A DNA stretch of 64,000 bases, from the NCBI GenBank assembly GCA_003255025.1, contig QANY01011365.1, forward strand, positions 124,001 through 188,000, in the 5' to 3' direction. Below the pieces are notes generated by a model that was not told the origin of the DNA, searched no databases, and saw only the letters and a program-made list of their open reading frames with translations. The translations under genes and the position numbers were made by a program. Below, piece by piece: positions 22,305 to 33,720 of the stretch; within the stretch, counting starts at the first letter, position 1, and every line of letters begins with the position of its first letter. The stretch comes from Datisca glomerata (lineage: Eukaryota > Streptophyta > Magnoliopsida > Cucurbitales > Datiscaceae).

Positions 22305-23636
22305 AGCAAACCTATGGTAAAACGCCATGAACATCGAGATACAATCGATGTACTCGAATAAAGTCTAGAAGCTTGTAGATCCTCATGAAGGGGTAAAACC
22401 CATAGTGTGTAAATGGATTTATAAGAAAAAGAGAGGTCTGGATGAAAATGTAGAGACATATAAAGCTAGGCTTGTAGCCAAGGGCTACACCTAAAAGGAT
22501 TGTAATGACTATGAGGATACCAAGTAGATGGATGTCCAGACTACTTTTCTGAAAGGCAATCTTGACGAGCGCATTTATATGGCCCAACTAGAAGGATTCA
22601 TGGAGAAAGGCCAAGAGGGTAAGGTTTGTGAACTGTTGAAGTCTATTTATGAACTTAAGCAAACATCCCGATCATGGAATATTAGATTCGACGAAACTGT
22701 CAAGAACTACGTTTTCGAGCAGTTAGTGGACCAACCCTGTATGTATAAGATTATACACCAAGGGAAGGTGGTTTTTATGGTTTTATATGTGGATGATATT
22801 CCGCTCATTGGGAATGATGTAAGAAAATTATCTGATGTCAAAATTTGGTTTGCAAAGCAATTTGATATTAACGATCTTGGAGAAGTTATCTTTCTCCTAG
22901 TTATTCAGATGTTCAAGATCAGAAGAACAGATAGTTGACGCTATCTCAAACATCTTATATTTATAAGGTGATGGATCACTTCAGTATGCAAGACTGTAAG
23001 AAGGGATATTTTCCTTTTAGGAATGGAGTCAGCCTCTCGAAGGAGCAATCTCCCAAGACTCGTCAAGAAGAGGAAGAAATGGGAAAGATTCCCTATGTCC
23101 CATTCGTAGGAAGTCTCTTGTATACAATGCTTTGCACTGGGCCATATATTTACTACGCCGTAGGCGTGGTGAGTCATTTCTAATCTAACCCTGGACTCGA
23201 GCATTGGAATGATCTCAAGCATATCCTCAAGTATCTTAGAAGAACGAAGAACTACATGCTTGTGTATTCAAGTACTGACCTTAATATGACGGGTTATACC
23301 GACTCTGATTTCCAAGCGGACAAGGATTCCAGGAGTTCCACATCAGGATCAGTGTTCATCCCAAATGGTGGAACAGTGATACGGAGAAGTATCAAGCAAT
23401 CTCGCATTGCTGATTCTACCATGGAAGCTGAGTATGTGGCGGCTTGTGAAACTGTAAAAGAGGTTGTCTGGCTTAGAAAGTTCCTAACGACTGTGGAAGT
23501 TGTTCTAGATGTTGACAAACCCATGACACTTTATTGTGACAATAGTGGGGCTATAGCAAATTTAAAAGAACCGAGAAGCCATAAAAAATCCAAACACGTT
23601 AAAAAGATGTACCACCTCATCAGAGAAATAGTTTAG
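22305..23636 (+). pseudogene. Copia reverse transcriptase and RNase H relic
   Basis: Starts with VCKWIYKKKRGLDENV and ARLVAKGYT, the N-terminal RT motif, followed by an apparent deletion of about 25 codons before MDVQTTFLKGNLDERIYM. The catalytic box VLYVDDIPLIGND at about 22780 keeps both Asp. After a stop at 22936 come SYIYKVMDHF and PYVPFVGSLLYTML. RNase H is a long open frame (23256-23636) with GYTDSDFQADKDSRSSTSGS, then MEAEYVAACE and LYCDNSGAI. Two internal stops and the deletion make it inactive. Confidence 0.88.
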
Positions 23637-23727
23637 TGAGAGATGTTCAAGTAACACACATAAGTAGTAAAGTCTCTGATGATCATCTAGAGCGCATGAG
23701 GATACGAGATTGTACACACCTACTTTA

Positions 23728-23742
23728 GTCCAAGTGAGATAT
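23728..23742 (+). promoter_or_regulatory. Polypurine tract of the inner copia element
   Basis: TCCAAGTGAGATAT lies directly before the TGTTGG start of the 3' LTR. Intact relatives have a purine run of the form CAAGTGGGAGAT at this place. This copy is slightly degraded. It primes plus-strand DNA synthesis in intact elements. Confidence 0.65.
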
Positions 23743-25528
23743 TGTTGGAATTATGTCCATAAAGTACTGAACTTTATGAATAAATAAAAGTTTTCTTTAA
23801 TTAAAGTGTGTTTATAATTTACTTAAGTCATGAAACTGTTGTCAATGAAATAAGAGTAAAGACCGAGCGGTCTTCCAAATAAACTCTTCTGAGATAGTTC
23901 AGAATTTTATTCGTAGTCTTAGGATCGAGTGGGCAATTGAATCTAATTATGACTGTTAAGTTGAATCAAATGATGACGGTCTCGTGCATGAGAGTGGAGA
24001 CTCTAACAGTTGACCTAAACATATTATGGAACATGTTGAATAGACCAGTAACCAATTAATTTAGAGCAAAATCATTTATCTAGTTCAAAATCTAATTGTT
24101 ACACCTTAAGGGTATTTTCATAATTACCTTAATCCTAAGGTGAATACAAAACTTGACTTAGTTACTTGAGATCTTTGATATGCCAAATGAGTGATTTTGA
24201 ATTTCCAGAGAATACTTCAGCTGTTAGGACCGTAATTCAACTATGTTGGATTTACGTGATTCACAGACATGAAATTCATGGTAAAATTGCAAAAGTAAAA
24301 ATATCACCCTATGCTTTATTGATGAATATGTGAATAAATAACCGGGCCTGATACTTGATGACATGAGTCATTGAATAAGACATGATGATCTGTAGAAGAC
24401 ACTTCACTTATATATCTTTTTTATTCACCATCAATAAAGGAGTGAATGAAATAATAACTAGAGGGGTACAATGGTAATTTTATATCCTTCTCTTGTTACT
24501 GATATTCATGAAGGCTAATATCATAAAATATTCTATGGACCGTGAAATATAAATGTTTATTTGCACCAACAGAAAAATGTAGTGCGCATGAATCGAGAGT
24601 TTTATTGGCATCGGACCTATCATAGAGTCGTACGGTGTCAGGTTTAAATAGGTCAGAAATTTATGAAGATAAATTAGTCGGGTATTTGAGTGTCGTAGCT
24701 TTATTCATGTAGGATCATTCGGTCTATGGAGTAGCTCATAAGGAAAAGAATAAGAAACAACAATAGTTGGACAAAAAATATGTTCTGGACCATGGTACAC
24801 TTCCCGAGCCCCATATGAGTCGGGTGTCATCACTAAATTAGTGAAGAGAAAAATTAATGTTCAAATTAATTTTATTTCTAATTATTGGATAATTAGTAAT
24901 GAAAACATTAATCAATTAATTGATAGGTATCAATTTAATTCATCAATTTGGACTAATGAATTTGAACACAATTTTAGCTCTGGGGGAGATATAGAAAAAT
25001 CGCACATCGCAGTGCAATGGGAGGAAAAATCTCGGCTTTCTCAAATAAGAGATTTCATCCCTATCCATAACCATATTCCTAAGTGTGTTAATCAGGGAAG
25101 GAAAGGATTTCTCTCTCCTCCACACTTAGTTGATGCCGATTGACAGTAGGGGAACAGAAAATTTATTTTTCTCTTTCAATAGCTATTTTGAGAACCCACA
25201 CTTAATTCCTATAAAATTCCTTGAGAGATTTACTTCTGACTCTAACGAGTGATTGTCAGTGTAAGGATCAATTTATAACTGTACGAATCTCAAGAGCGAA
25301 CAACGTGAGATAGTGAATTGGATCCCGCCAAATCAGAAATTATCAATTAATTAAAAATGTATAAATTGTTTCAATCTTTTCTCGATACGTTATATGATTG
25401 TACATGTTCATTGATTGGTTTCGTGTTTAATTGGATTAAACATTTGTATAAAAAAAATTTAAAATTCCGCCCATGAACTTGCCACAATTAATTAATTTTT
25501 TCTTCAAAATCTAAAACCCGATCCAACA
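23743..25528 (+). repeat. 3' LTR of the inner copia element
   Basis: About 1.8 kb, TGTTGGAATTATG to CGATCCAACA. Aligns over its length with 17608-19422, with scattered substitutions and small indels. Confidence 0.9.
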
Positions 25529-25533
25529 CCTAA

Positions 25534-25713
25534 TATGTTGCGCGTATCTTGTCATGTATGATTTTGTTTTCCATTAATTGTTTTTGCACAAACACTTAAA
25601 TTAAGTGTTTTGAACATAATTTTCACTTTATTTAGGACCTACATATTTAATTAAAATATTAGTCCACGTATTATTTGTCATCATTAAAGTTATCACATTG
25701 ACTAGTGTCAACA
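25534..25713 (-). repeat. 3' LTR of the Sirevirus-like element, second part
   Basis: Continues the LTR interrupted at 17607. It matches 28081-28255: a TATTTG(T/C)-type end, CACTTTATTTAG, TTAATTAAAATATTAGT and finally GTCAACA, which on the minus strand is the LTR start TGTTGAC. Confidence 0.88.
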
Positions 25714-26025
25714 ATCTTCACCTTTTTTATGATGACAAAAAATTGATTGCAAAAAAAATATTAGCTATAAACTTCTCACACGCATATGCAATAATATTTC
25801 TAAATTTTTAAAATTTTAAAATTCACCCCTTTTGAAATTAATTATATTTCTCCCCCTTTAAATCATCAAAAGAATAAAACATGCCATTTGTTTTGAAAAT
25901 ACTCCCAATTTCGTAATTTTTAATATGAATAAAAAAATTTCCTCATTTCCTTATTAATTATCCCCTTTTGAAATCACCAAAATGAATTAAAAATGTCAAT
26001 TTTTAAAAAATCTCCCCCATAATGT
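25714..26025 (-). promoter_or_regulatory. Polypurine tract with extra upstream copies
   Basis: Directly before the 3' LTR the minus strand reads CATCATAAAAAAGGTGAAGAT, the Sirevirus-type polypurine position. Further upstream on the minus strand similar purine runs recur: AAAGGGGGAGAAA (about 25848-25860), CAAAAGGGG (near 25825 and 25966) and ATGGGGGAG (near 26015), mostly with TGATTT- or TTTCA-type neighbours. Repeated polypurine tracts upstream of the 3' LTR are a known trait of Sireviruses. Confidence 0.6.
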
Positions 26026-26107
26026 ATGCATTTTTTTAAATAAAAAGATTTCATTTTTTCAAAATGAGTACAAAAAATAATGGAAATAAATAAATTCATG
26101 TGATTTC

Positions 26108-26970
26108 TCAAAAATCAAGATTATAATGAAGGTTGGGCTTACTCACCTTGTCTACGTGTGCCGTTCTGCATGTATGTACATTTTCATGTTTATTTACAGT
26201 CAGAATTCTCTTTTCCTTGGGTTTCTTCTTTGAAGTGCGTCCTCTCTTAGTGAACAGCTTTCGAAGCTTCTTTGTGAAATGCATTTGTTCTTCGTCTTCA
26301 TCTTCACTTTCGCTCACAATGGATGTGGCTTTGGATAATAAATTTTCTCCTTTTACGTGGTCCACATCCTCTTCCATGTTCTCCATTTCATGAATCATCA
26401 ATAATCCCACGACTTATTCAAGTGAAAGCATCTTAAGATCTTTTGCTTCTTGAATATCACCGTTGATAAGGATCTAAGAACTTTACTCACAAAATCGCTA
26501 TTTGTAAAGGTCTTACCAAAAGTATTAAGAGAACTTACAATACTATTGAAACAAGCAAACATATTTTCAATGCTTTCAATATCACGTATTTTAAACATTT
26601 CATACTCATGCATGAGAATATCAATCTTAGAGTCTTTAACCTCATTTGTGCCTTCATGTGTGATTTCTAATACACGCCAAATGTCTTTGACAAATTCATA
26701 CATACAAATGCAATTATATTTATTTATACTTAAGGCACAATATAAAATATTTATAGCTTGAGCATTGAAAGATAATTTGATTTTTTCATTCTTGGTCAAA
26801 TCTTGTGACTTAGGCACGTAGGGACCATTTTCGATAATTTCCCACAGCTTATAATTAATGGATTAAATATAAATTCTCATTCTAATTTTTCAAAAATTGA
26901 AATCTACTCCATCGAAAAATGGAGGTGCAAAAATTGATTGCCCTTCTTGAAAACCAAAAGATGATGTCAT
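26108..26970 (-). pseudogene. Sirevirus-type gag relic
   Basis: The ATG is at 26970 on the minus strand (MTSSFGFQEG), followed by APPFFDGVDFNF, where the family has FxGxNYxxWK. After stops the frame at 26817-26398 gives NEKIKLSFNAQAINILYCAL, then VLEITHEGTNEVKDSKID and MFACFNSIVSSLNTFGK, all standard for this gag type. The last piece (26410-26108) holds an acidic segment (SESEDEDEE) and a Lys/Arg-rich tail. The CCHC knuckle is missing. Confidence 0.82.
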
Positions 26971-27005
26971 TGCATAAGACTATTAAGTCTTAGATATTTG
27001 AGCAT

Positions 27006-27022
27006 CAAGCTTTGATATCAAT
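27006..27022 (-). promoter_or_regulatory. Primer binding site of the Sirevirus-like element
   Basis: On the minus strand the sequence just after the 5' LTR reads ATTGATATCAAAGCTTGATG. Intact copia elements carry TGGTATCAGAGC here, complementary to initiator tRNA-Met. Two differences fit decay. Confidence 0.7.
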
Positions 27023-28255
27023 TATAAGATAGATATGGCACCCATTTTATTAAGGGCAAAAAATTTTAAAATAAAAATTTTATATAGAATAAAAATAAAA
27101 TTGCTTGAAATATATAATGAATAACAAATTAAATCAATCAAGCAATATTTAATAAATGAGTAATTGAATAAATAAAATAATGATGATGTAGAGTGTTAAA
27201 GTGCAGAAATTAAACATACGATAAATTAAGTTCATAAAGTAAAGTGCAATAAATAAAAGAGTATGGAAGAGAGATTTGACACACGTATTTTTACGTGGTT
27301 CGGGAAACCTATCCCTACGTCCACACTCTAAGAATCCCCCTTGAAGATTTTTCTCAAACAATATTCTTAGCGGTGAAGACCAAACTTTTACAAACTCAAT
27401 TGGCTTATGGTGTCAATCAGACCTTGACAATGCATCTCAGTCGGATCTTCAAATCTCTTACAAAAAATTTCTCTCTCAAAGAGTAGATCTCTCAATTTTT
27501 CGCTCACAATTTATACTAACTTCCTTCTAGTAAATATCTCAAATATTCACTCAAAATACAAGTCTCTCAAAGAATAAAATACTACAAAACTTCGCTGGAG
27601 AAGAGAGGAGAGGGGTGTTGGAATGACAAAGTCGTGGGGTATTTTTAATGTTGAAAAATATTGTTGAATTCATTCGAACCGGTTGGAGAAACGGATGGAC
27701 TGGTCATCAATCAAGGAAAATTCCTTATTGAGAAAATCGGTCACACCAGTTTTTCCACCGGTCTGACTGGTTTGAGAAATTAGGCAAGTTGTTGCCATAA
27801 TCGCCAAACCAGTCGCACCGGTCAGGAAACCGGTCCCAAAATTGGTGCATCAATTTCCCATCGATGTGACTAGATTGTCCTCTAAAGTTGAGCAGGTTTG
27901 GACGCTGGATTGAGGGATGAACCGGTACTTGATATTTTCACACTTTTCTTTCTGGTTCGGTCTTCTACGGTCTAGTTCATGAGCAGTTTAGTCACGAATC
28001 CTTGAAGCATTATGAGTTCAACAAAATTTGATTTAAGTCAATTGGGATACGTTTGATATGCTTTATGCCCTCCGTAATATGTAGCGCGTATCTCGCGATG
28101 TACGGTTTTGTTTGCCATTAATTATTTTTTATAATCACTTGAAGTTATGTGTTTTCAACATGATTTCACTTTATTTAGTACCTATACACTTAATTAAAAT
28201 ATTAGTTTACATGTTATTTGTTGCCATCAAAATTGTCATTTTGACTAGGTCAACA
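27023..28255 (-). repeat. 5' LTR of the Sirevirus-like element
   Basis: About 1.23 kb. It contains a zone at 27660-27990 rich in short CCGGT- and GGTCTGAC-type repeats, also present in the partner LTR, and is free of the block found at 16990-17385 in that partner. Confidence 0.88.
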
Positions 28256-28260
28256 ATCTG

Positions 28261-29381
28261 ATGTCGTCTATTGTTTCATTAATTTTGGACCGCCCTACCA
28301 TAAAAAATCATCTCAAAATAATTACATTTGCTCTGAATAATATCAATTGAGTAGAAACATATATCAAATATTAAACTTTCAAATATTCACTTTCAAAGTT
28401 TACAATAACAACAAAACTCAAAAACAATGAATTCCATATGAAAGTATAATTCATGACTATACTTATCTTCATATCTGACACATAAGAATAATGTAATTGT
28501 TTTATATATGTGAGATATATTAACAAGCTCATAGAGAATTAGAAAAATTCTAGCTTTCTTCTAGTATTTAAAGCTCTTTATTTTGGCGTATTTGATACCT
28601 TGGCTCCGAGGGGGGATCTAAGAAAAATTACCAACTTGATCATTAGCTCAAGTGTTATATTTGGTTATTTACTAAATTCCCCTTTGGAGGAGAATGATGG
28701 ATTGTTAGTGTGGACGATTTGGAAGAAATAATTGGACGGCACGTATGGTTAGGTTCCATTTGTATACTTGGTGGAATCTGGAATATCTTAACGAATGTCA
28801 TTTTGCAAAGATCTTTTTGTGTCCAGATGCTTCTAAGATCTGACTTTCTTGTTGTTTAGTCATCTGACCTGTAAAAAGCACAAACAAGTGAAATAACACC
28901 CTTCACTCTAGGAAGAAAATAAAATTCAATAAGAAAGTATTGAGCTAACTTACTTGTGTTGGTAGGAGTTAGCTTACTTGTTTAGATGATTTAACTCCAC
29001 TTTTATTTGTTTTAAATAAGATTCACACTATGAATTGTTTAAACTTGACAAGGAAATAAATTAAGGATCATATATTTTATTTGTAACATGAAATATGAAA
29101 GATCATTCTAATATAATTCCATGTATCTTACTTGAACTATCTTTAATCAAAGTGTCATTACCGTCATATCCAATATAAGCAATGTCATTTTCACTGTCTA
29201 AGTCAAATGTTTCAATTGGAGGCAGCCATTTTGCAAACAATTGGCAATTTGATATGGTACCTCCTAAATCATTGTCAATAATATTTTCACGATAATTTCT
29301 TTGAGGAGATGATAAGACGATTGACCATCTCAGATTTTACAGATCTTCAATCTAATATGGTAACTCCAGTTGCTTTCACTC
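28261..29381 (-). other. Continuation of the host CACTA-like element, no clear domain
   Basis: Follows the Sirevirus-like insertion and precedes (on the minus strand, follows) the TNP2 relic. It may contain the decayed C-terminal part of the transposase, but I recognise no motif with confidence. Confidence 0.35.
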
Positions 29382-30985
29382 CTATATATTATGTGCAAAA
29401 CTCCACAGCTTCTTCAGCAATGTAACACTTTCCAATACAACATTCGGGATTATTATGACTTCATACATAGCTCTTAGCACCTTCATAAATTGTTCAGATG
29501 GGTACATCCATTGCAAATAAACTGTTCCACAAAGTCTTACCTCTCTAACAAAGTGCATAGTGAGACGAACCATAATGGTAAAAATGTAGGTGGACAGTTA
29601 CTCTCAAGAATACATAGTTTTCATAACAATTTATTTTTATATTACACTAGTTGTGTAACATCTAGATCAAAGAATATTGATTTTTTTCCCGTAAGATCTC
29701 GAGCCTTTATCCTTGTTAACTTCTTTCACATTCCCCTTTCAAAGTGAAAGTTTTAATTTTCTCACTTTTTCCAATACTTCCTCTCCACTCAAAGTTACAT
29801 ATGGTGTCCTAAACTTTTGATTACCATTGAAAGCCTTCTTTTGCTTTCTATAGGGATGGAAGTGTGGTAAAAACCTTCTATGTCCTATGTATGCATTTTG
29901 TTTGCTATGTTTTAGCCTAATAGAAGATATATCTTCCGCACATGTTGGACACACATAATAACCCTTAACATTACACTCACATAAGTTTTCATATGTAGGA
30001 AAATCATTGATTATCCATATAAAACAACCTTTAGAGTAAAACACTCTCTTCATCATGCAACATAAACCTCAATTCAAAACTCCCAAAGCATTTTAAAATC
30101 ATCAATCAATGTTGGCGAATAAACATCAATGTCATTCCCTGGCCACCTAGGACCTGATGTCAACAATGTTATCATCATATATTTTCTCTTCATGCATAAC
30201 CAAGGAGAGAGATTATATACCACTGCAATTGCAGGCCAAAACCTATATTTACTAGTTAAGGAACTAAATAGATTTACCCCATCCGTTGCTCGAGTTAATC
30301 GAAGGTGCCTTGGCTCATTTGTAAAGTTTGGCCAAATGTGATCAGCTTCCGAGATGGAGAGTCAAACAGGTGACGTAATTTACCATCTATTTCAATATCA
30401 TAACCATGCCATGTCAAGTTCTTTGCAGTTTGAATACTCTTATACATGCGTTTGAACCTTAGCATAGGCAAAAGGTACCATAACACCTTTGTAGACACTG
30501 GTTTTTTCTCTCCCGACAAATTCTTATCGTGTTTCCATCTTGATACACCACATACAGAACATATGGTTTCATCTTCAAGTTGATTCTATAAAAAATGAAA
30601 TCATTTGGACATGAATTTTTTTCTTTCGCACTCCACTCCCGAAGCAAACAAGATCTTATTTGCTTCACAGAGTGATTCATGCATCTTGATTACTATCTAT
30701 AAGCATTTGTTCTAATACACTCGGTAAATCTGAAAAAGTAATATCACTCCATCCATGTTTTACCTTGTATAATTTCACTAGTCTGGATAATTTTGTAAAT
30801 TTCACACAATTCGGATACAAGGTTTTCTCGACATCATTATGCATCATCTCTCAGGGTTATCAAAATATCGATCTTGTGCACCTTCGAACATATTTATAGT
30901 ACAATCAAAGTCATCATTATCTACATGAAATCTTCCATGCCCGACATATACCTTAAATGATGTTTCCTTGTGAAATCAGGGTCAC
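29382..30985 (-). pseudogene. TNP2-type CACTA transposase relic
   Basis: Minus strand, N to C: DPDFTRKHHLRYMSGMEDF near 30980-30910; a CPNDFIFYR stretch (30630-30600), the family's C-P-x-C-x-YR region; VLWYLLPMLRFKRMYKS and TAKNLTWHG (30480-30410); PWLCMKRK and a GPRWPGNDIDVY stretch near 30200-30125; FIWIINDFPTYENL, KGYYVCPTCAEDIS and HRRFLP (30020-29850); GEEVLEKVRKL (29780); and finally the DUF4218 segment MVRLTMHFVREVRLCG and YLQWMYPSEQFMKVLR (29573-29470). Order and motifs are those of plant En/Spm TNP2, which binds and cuts element ends. It is split by many stops and frameshifts, so it is dead. Confidence 0.85.
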
Positions 30986-31314
30986 AACGATGTTACAATG
31001 CATACTTGATAAAGAGTATGTATTTTTGTTAGCTTTTGATCATTTTTTCGAAAGAAAATTGCTTCAACCTTGGGATCTCGTCGAAGAAACGGATTCTCAC
31101 TTACTGAAGAAACTTTTTAGGGTTAAATAGTAAGTATGACTTTACATGACGACAATTACATTTACCAGGGTGTAGTTAAAAAACATGACCTATTTACATT
31201 TAAACTCGTACTTCTTATCAAGCGGTCCCACGTGAAAACTACAAATCCTAATTATTGCATATTCTCAATTAGATATAGGTTTTGCGTATTATTGCATATT
31301 CTTAATTAGATGTA
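30986..31314. other. Stretch with no assigned gene; small duplication at the end
   Basis: No domain seen. Immediately before the copia insertion a 34-36 bp unit (TATTGCATATTCT(C/T)AATTAGAT) is present twice, at about 31255 and 31290. Confidence 0.5.
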
Positions 31315-31319
31315 TGTTT

Positions 31320-31556
31320 TGATAAGATAAAGGGATATATGTATTTTTCTTTGTGTCTATTATTAGTATTCTAGAGGTTGTTTTGGTCTTTTCCTATCAT
31401 CTTGTTATTGGAGAGGTTTATATTGTTTTTCCCTTTTTGTTGAGGGAATGAATGAAATTCAATGAAACCATTTCTTCTTCATCCTTCTTCTTCTTGATCT
31501 CTCTTTCTTCTCTAAGTATTTCCTTCCTAGTTTCTATCTCAACAGGAAATTCTACA
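31320..31556 (+). repeat. 5' LTR of the compact copia element
   Basis: TGATAAGATAAAG to GGAAATTCTACA. Matches 36181-36413 closely. It includes the stretch CTGTTTTGGTCTTTTCCTAT in the 3' copy (GTTGTTTTGGTCTTTTCC here) and a CTTCTTCATCCTTCTTCTTC pyrimidine tract. Confidence 0.93.
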
Positions 31557-31568
31557 TGGTATCAGAGT
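31557..31568 (+). promoter_or_regulatory. Primer binding site (initiator tRNA-Met type)
   Basis: TGGTATCAGAGT directly abuts the 5' LTR. Only the last base differs from the common TGGTATCAGAGC. Confidence 0.9.
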
Positions 31569-31593
31569 TTCATTGAATCATGTCTAACGATCC

Positions 31594-32720
31594 ATGGCTG
31601 AAATCGAAAATCTCACTTCTGAAAATCAAGAAACCACAACTTTCAGAGATGGTTTTCAAACAAATTCTCAAACTAACCCTTCATCTGAAAATTTTCTCTA
31701 TACTCAAAATTTCACCCAAAATTTACCTCATGCTTCTGTTTCTCCCTCTTCTTCTCTTATATTTCTCATTTCCAACATTTGCAATCTGATCTCAATCAGA
31801 TTGGGTTCCAGTAACTTTGTGTTATGAAAATACCAAATTTCATTTATCTTAAAAGCCCACATGTTATTCGGTTATGTGTCGAGCCCCTCCCCCTTCTTCA
31901 ACACTCACTCAAGAAACCCTAAATTTGATCAGTGGGTTGCCCAAGATCAAGCTCTCATGACCTTGATCAATGCAACTCTCTCTCCTACTACCTTGTCCTA
32001 TGTTGTTGGGTGCACATCGTCGAAGGAAGTGTGGGACTCTATTACACGCAGGTTCTCCTCTGTGTCCAGAATGAATATTCTTCAACTCAAGTCCGATCTA
32101 CATTCTTTCTCCAAGAAAGCCATAAAAAGCATCGACTCCTACATTCAAATGATCAAAGAGATAAAAGACAGATTAATTGTAGTATCTGTTAGTGTTGATG
32201 ATGAAGATGTGCTCATTTTCACAACCAATGGTTTACCTACATAATTCAACACTATCAGAACTTCTATTCGAACTCGACATTAACCATTCTCTTTGGAAGA
32301 ATTACATGTTCTTCTCAAATCTGAAAAACATTATCTAGAGTCACAATAGAAGAATTAAGACTCGATTTTTGAGAATACTGTTCTTCTTGCATCCTCTTTA
32401 AACAGAGGTACTCCTAGGGGTCGAGGCTCATGCAATTATAGAGGCCATAGAGGTGCTGGCAGATTCAACTCTAATCGAGGAGGAGGAAGAAATCTAAATT
32501 GAAACTCCTCAACTTTACCATTTGTTCTTGGAGTTCCACCTATTCATGGCCATCAACCATTCAAGAACTTTACCAATAATACTCAAGAAAGTCAAGGAAC
32601 CCCTCATAATGGAAGGATCTAGTGCCAAATTTGCCACAAGCTGGGGCACAGTGCCATTGACTGCTATCACAAGTTAAATTTCTCTTACCAAGGAAAACAC
32701 CCACCAGCCAACTTGACTGC
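31594..32720 (+). pseudogene. Copia gag relic
   Basis: A likely start is ATG at 31594 (MAEIENLTSENQETTT). After a frame break and stop the capsid part is DQWVAQDQALMTLINATLSP, then YVVGCTSSKEVWDSITRRFS and SIDSYIQMIKEIKDRL in an open frame at 31861-32244. A Gly/Arg-rich tail (RGTPRGRGS-like, near 32405) and a CCHC knuckle (CQICHKLGHSAIDCYHK, near 32620) follow. Several stops lie between the pieces. Confidence 0.85.
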
Positions 32721-32724
32721 TATG

Positions 32725-33720
32725 ACCGCAATGTCACAACACTCTTAACCAACAGATTTTCATATATGGTTGACAAACACAGGGTGCAATTCTCACCTTA
32801 CAATGTCTTCTCTTCTACTGAATACATTGGGGATGATAACATATCCATTGGAAATGGGCAGTCTTTACCCATTACTCATTATGATACTTCAAACCCAAAA
32901 TTCTTCTTTTCCCTTAAAACAAGTCTTTTGTGTTCCTTCTTTATTTTCAAATTTATTATCTGTTTACAAGTTCTATCTTGATAATAACTCTCTTTTTATC
33001 TTTGATGCTTCTTTCTTTTGGATTTATGATAAAGTTACAGGCTTGATTCTGCATAAGGGGCCTAGCAAAGTTAGACTTTACCCTATCCCTTCTTCTTTAC
33101 CTAAGTCACATGTTGCTTTTTTTTTGTGCTAAGCATTCTGATTTTCTTTGGCACAATAGATTATAGCATCCTACACCTACTGTTGTTAGACAGATATTAA
33201 ACAAATCTAGTTTACCTTGTACTTCTTCCTCTTCTGACAAGTGTATCTGTACTAGTTGTGTTCAAAATAAAATGACTCGTCTTCCATTTTACTCTTTCTG
33301 AATATGTGTCTTCATCTCCTTTAGAATTAATACACAGTGATATGTTGGGGCCTTCCCCTGTTGCTTCTTCTTTTGAACATAAATTTTATATTATATTACA
33401 AATCTGATGTGTTTCCTATCTTTAAGAGGTTTAAACCTCATGTTGAGAACATGTTCTCCATAAAAATTAAAGTTTTTAGAACAGGTGGGGTGGTGAGTTC
33501 AATATTTTATAATTTCAATCTTATCTACATGAACATGACATTGTGCATCAAATAACATGCCCTTATACTCTTCAGTAAAATGGGGTTGCTGAGAGGAAAC
33601 ATCGTCACCTGGTTGAGACTGGTCTCACCATGATGCATCATGTTTCTCTTCCCCCATCCTTCTAGAATTATTTTCTTGCTGCCTCTATTTATTTAATAAA
33701 TCGTATGCCCACTCATGTTT
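32725..33720 (+). pseudogene. Copia protease and integrase relic
   Basis: The protease site reads TNTGCNSHLT near 32770; intact relatives have DTG, so the catalytic Asp is Asn, a G-to-A type change. Then come IGNGQSLPITH, the pre-integrase FWHNRL and HP near 33150, and the C-x-x-C pair in KCICTSCVQNKM near 33240. The integrase start is LELIHSDMLGPSPV near 33320. A deletion and frame changes follow before NGVAERKHRHLVETGL near 33580. The integrase catalytic core is incomplete. Confidence 0.8.

Larger units (their letters stand above)
17608..25528 (+). mobile_element. Ty1/copia retrotransposon inserted in the Sirevirus-like LTR
   Basis: The element is bounded by TGTTGGA (17608) and TCCAACA (ends 25528), with target-site duplication CGTAA (17603-17607) and CCTAA (25529-25533). 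The LTRs are 17608-19422 and 23743-25528. The interior carries gag, protease, integrase, reverse transcriptase and RNase H in copia order on the plus strand, all broken by stops, frameshifts and deletions. The LTRs differ at many sites, so the insertion is old. It lies in the opposite orientation to its host LTR. Confidence 0.92.
16170..28255 (-). mobile_element. Sirevirus-like Ty1/copia element with gag only, minus strand
   Basis: The 5' LTR is on the right (27023-28255). The 3' LTR is on the left (16170-17607 plus 25534-25713), split by another copia element. On the minus strand both LTRs start TGTTGAC. A five-base target-site duplication is present with one mismatch: ATTTG at 16165-16169 and ATCTG at 28256-28260. 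Internal DNA is only about 1.3 kb: a primer binding site, a gag relic and several polypurine-like tracts. No pol is present, so the element was non-autonomous or internally deleted. The long LTRs, gag type and repeated polypurine tracts point to the Sirevirus (SIRE/Maximus) lineage. Confidence 0.85.
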
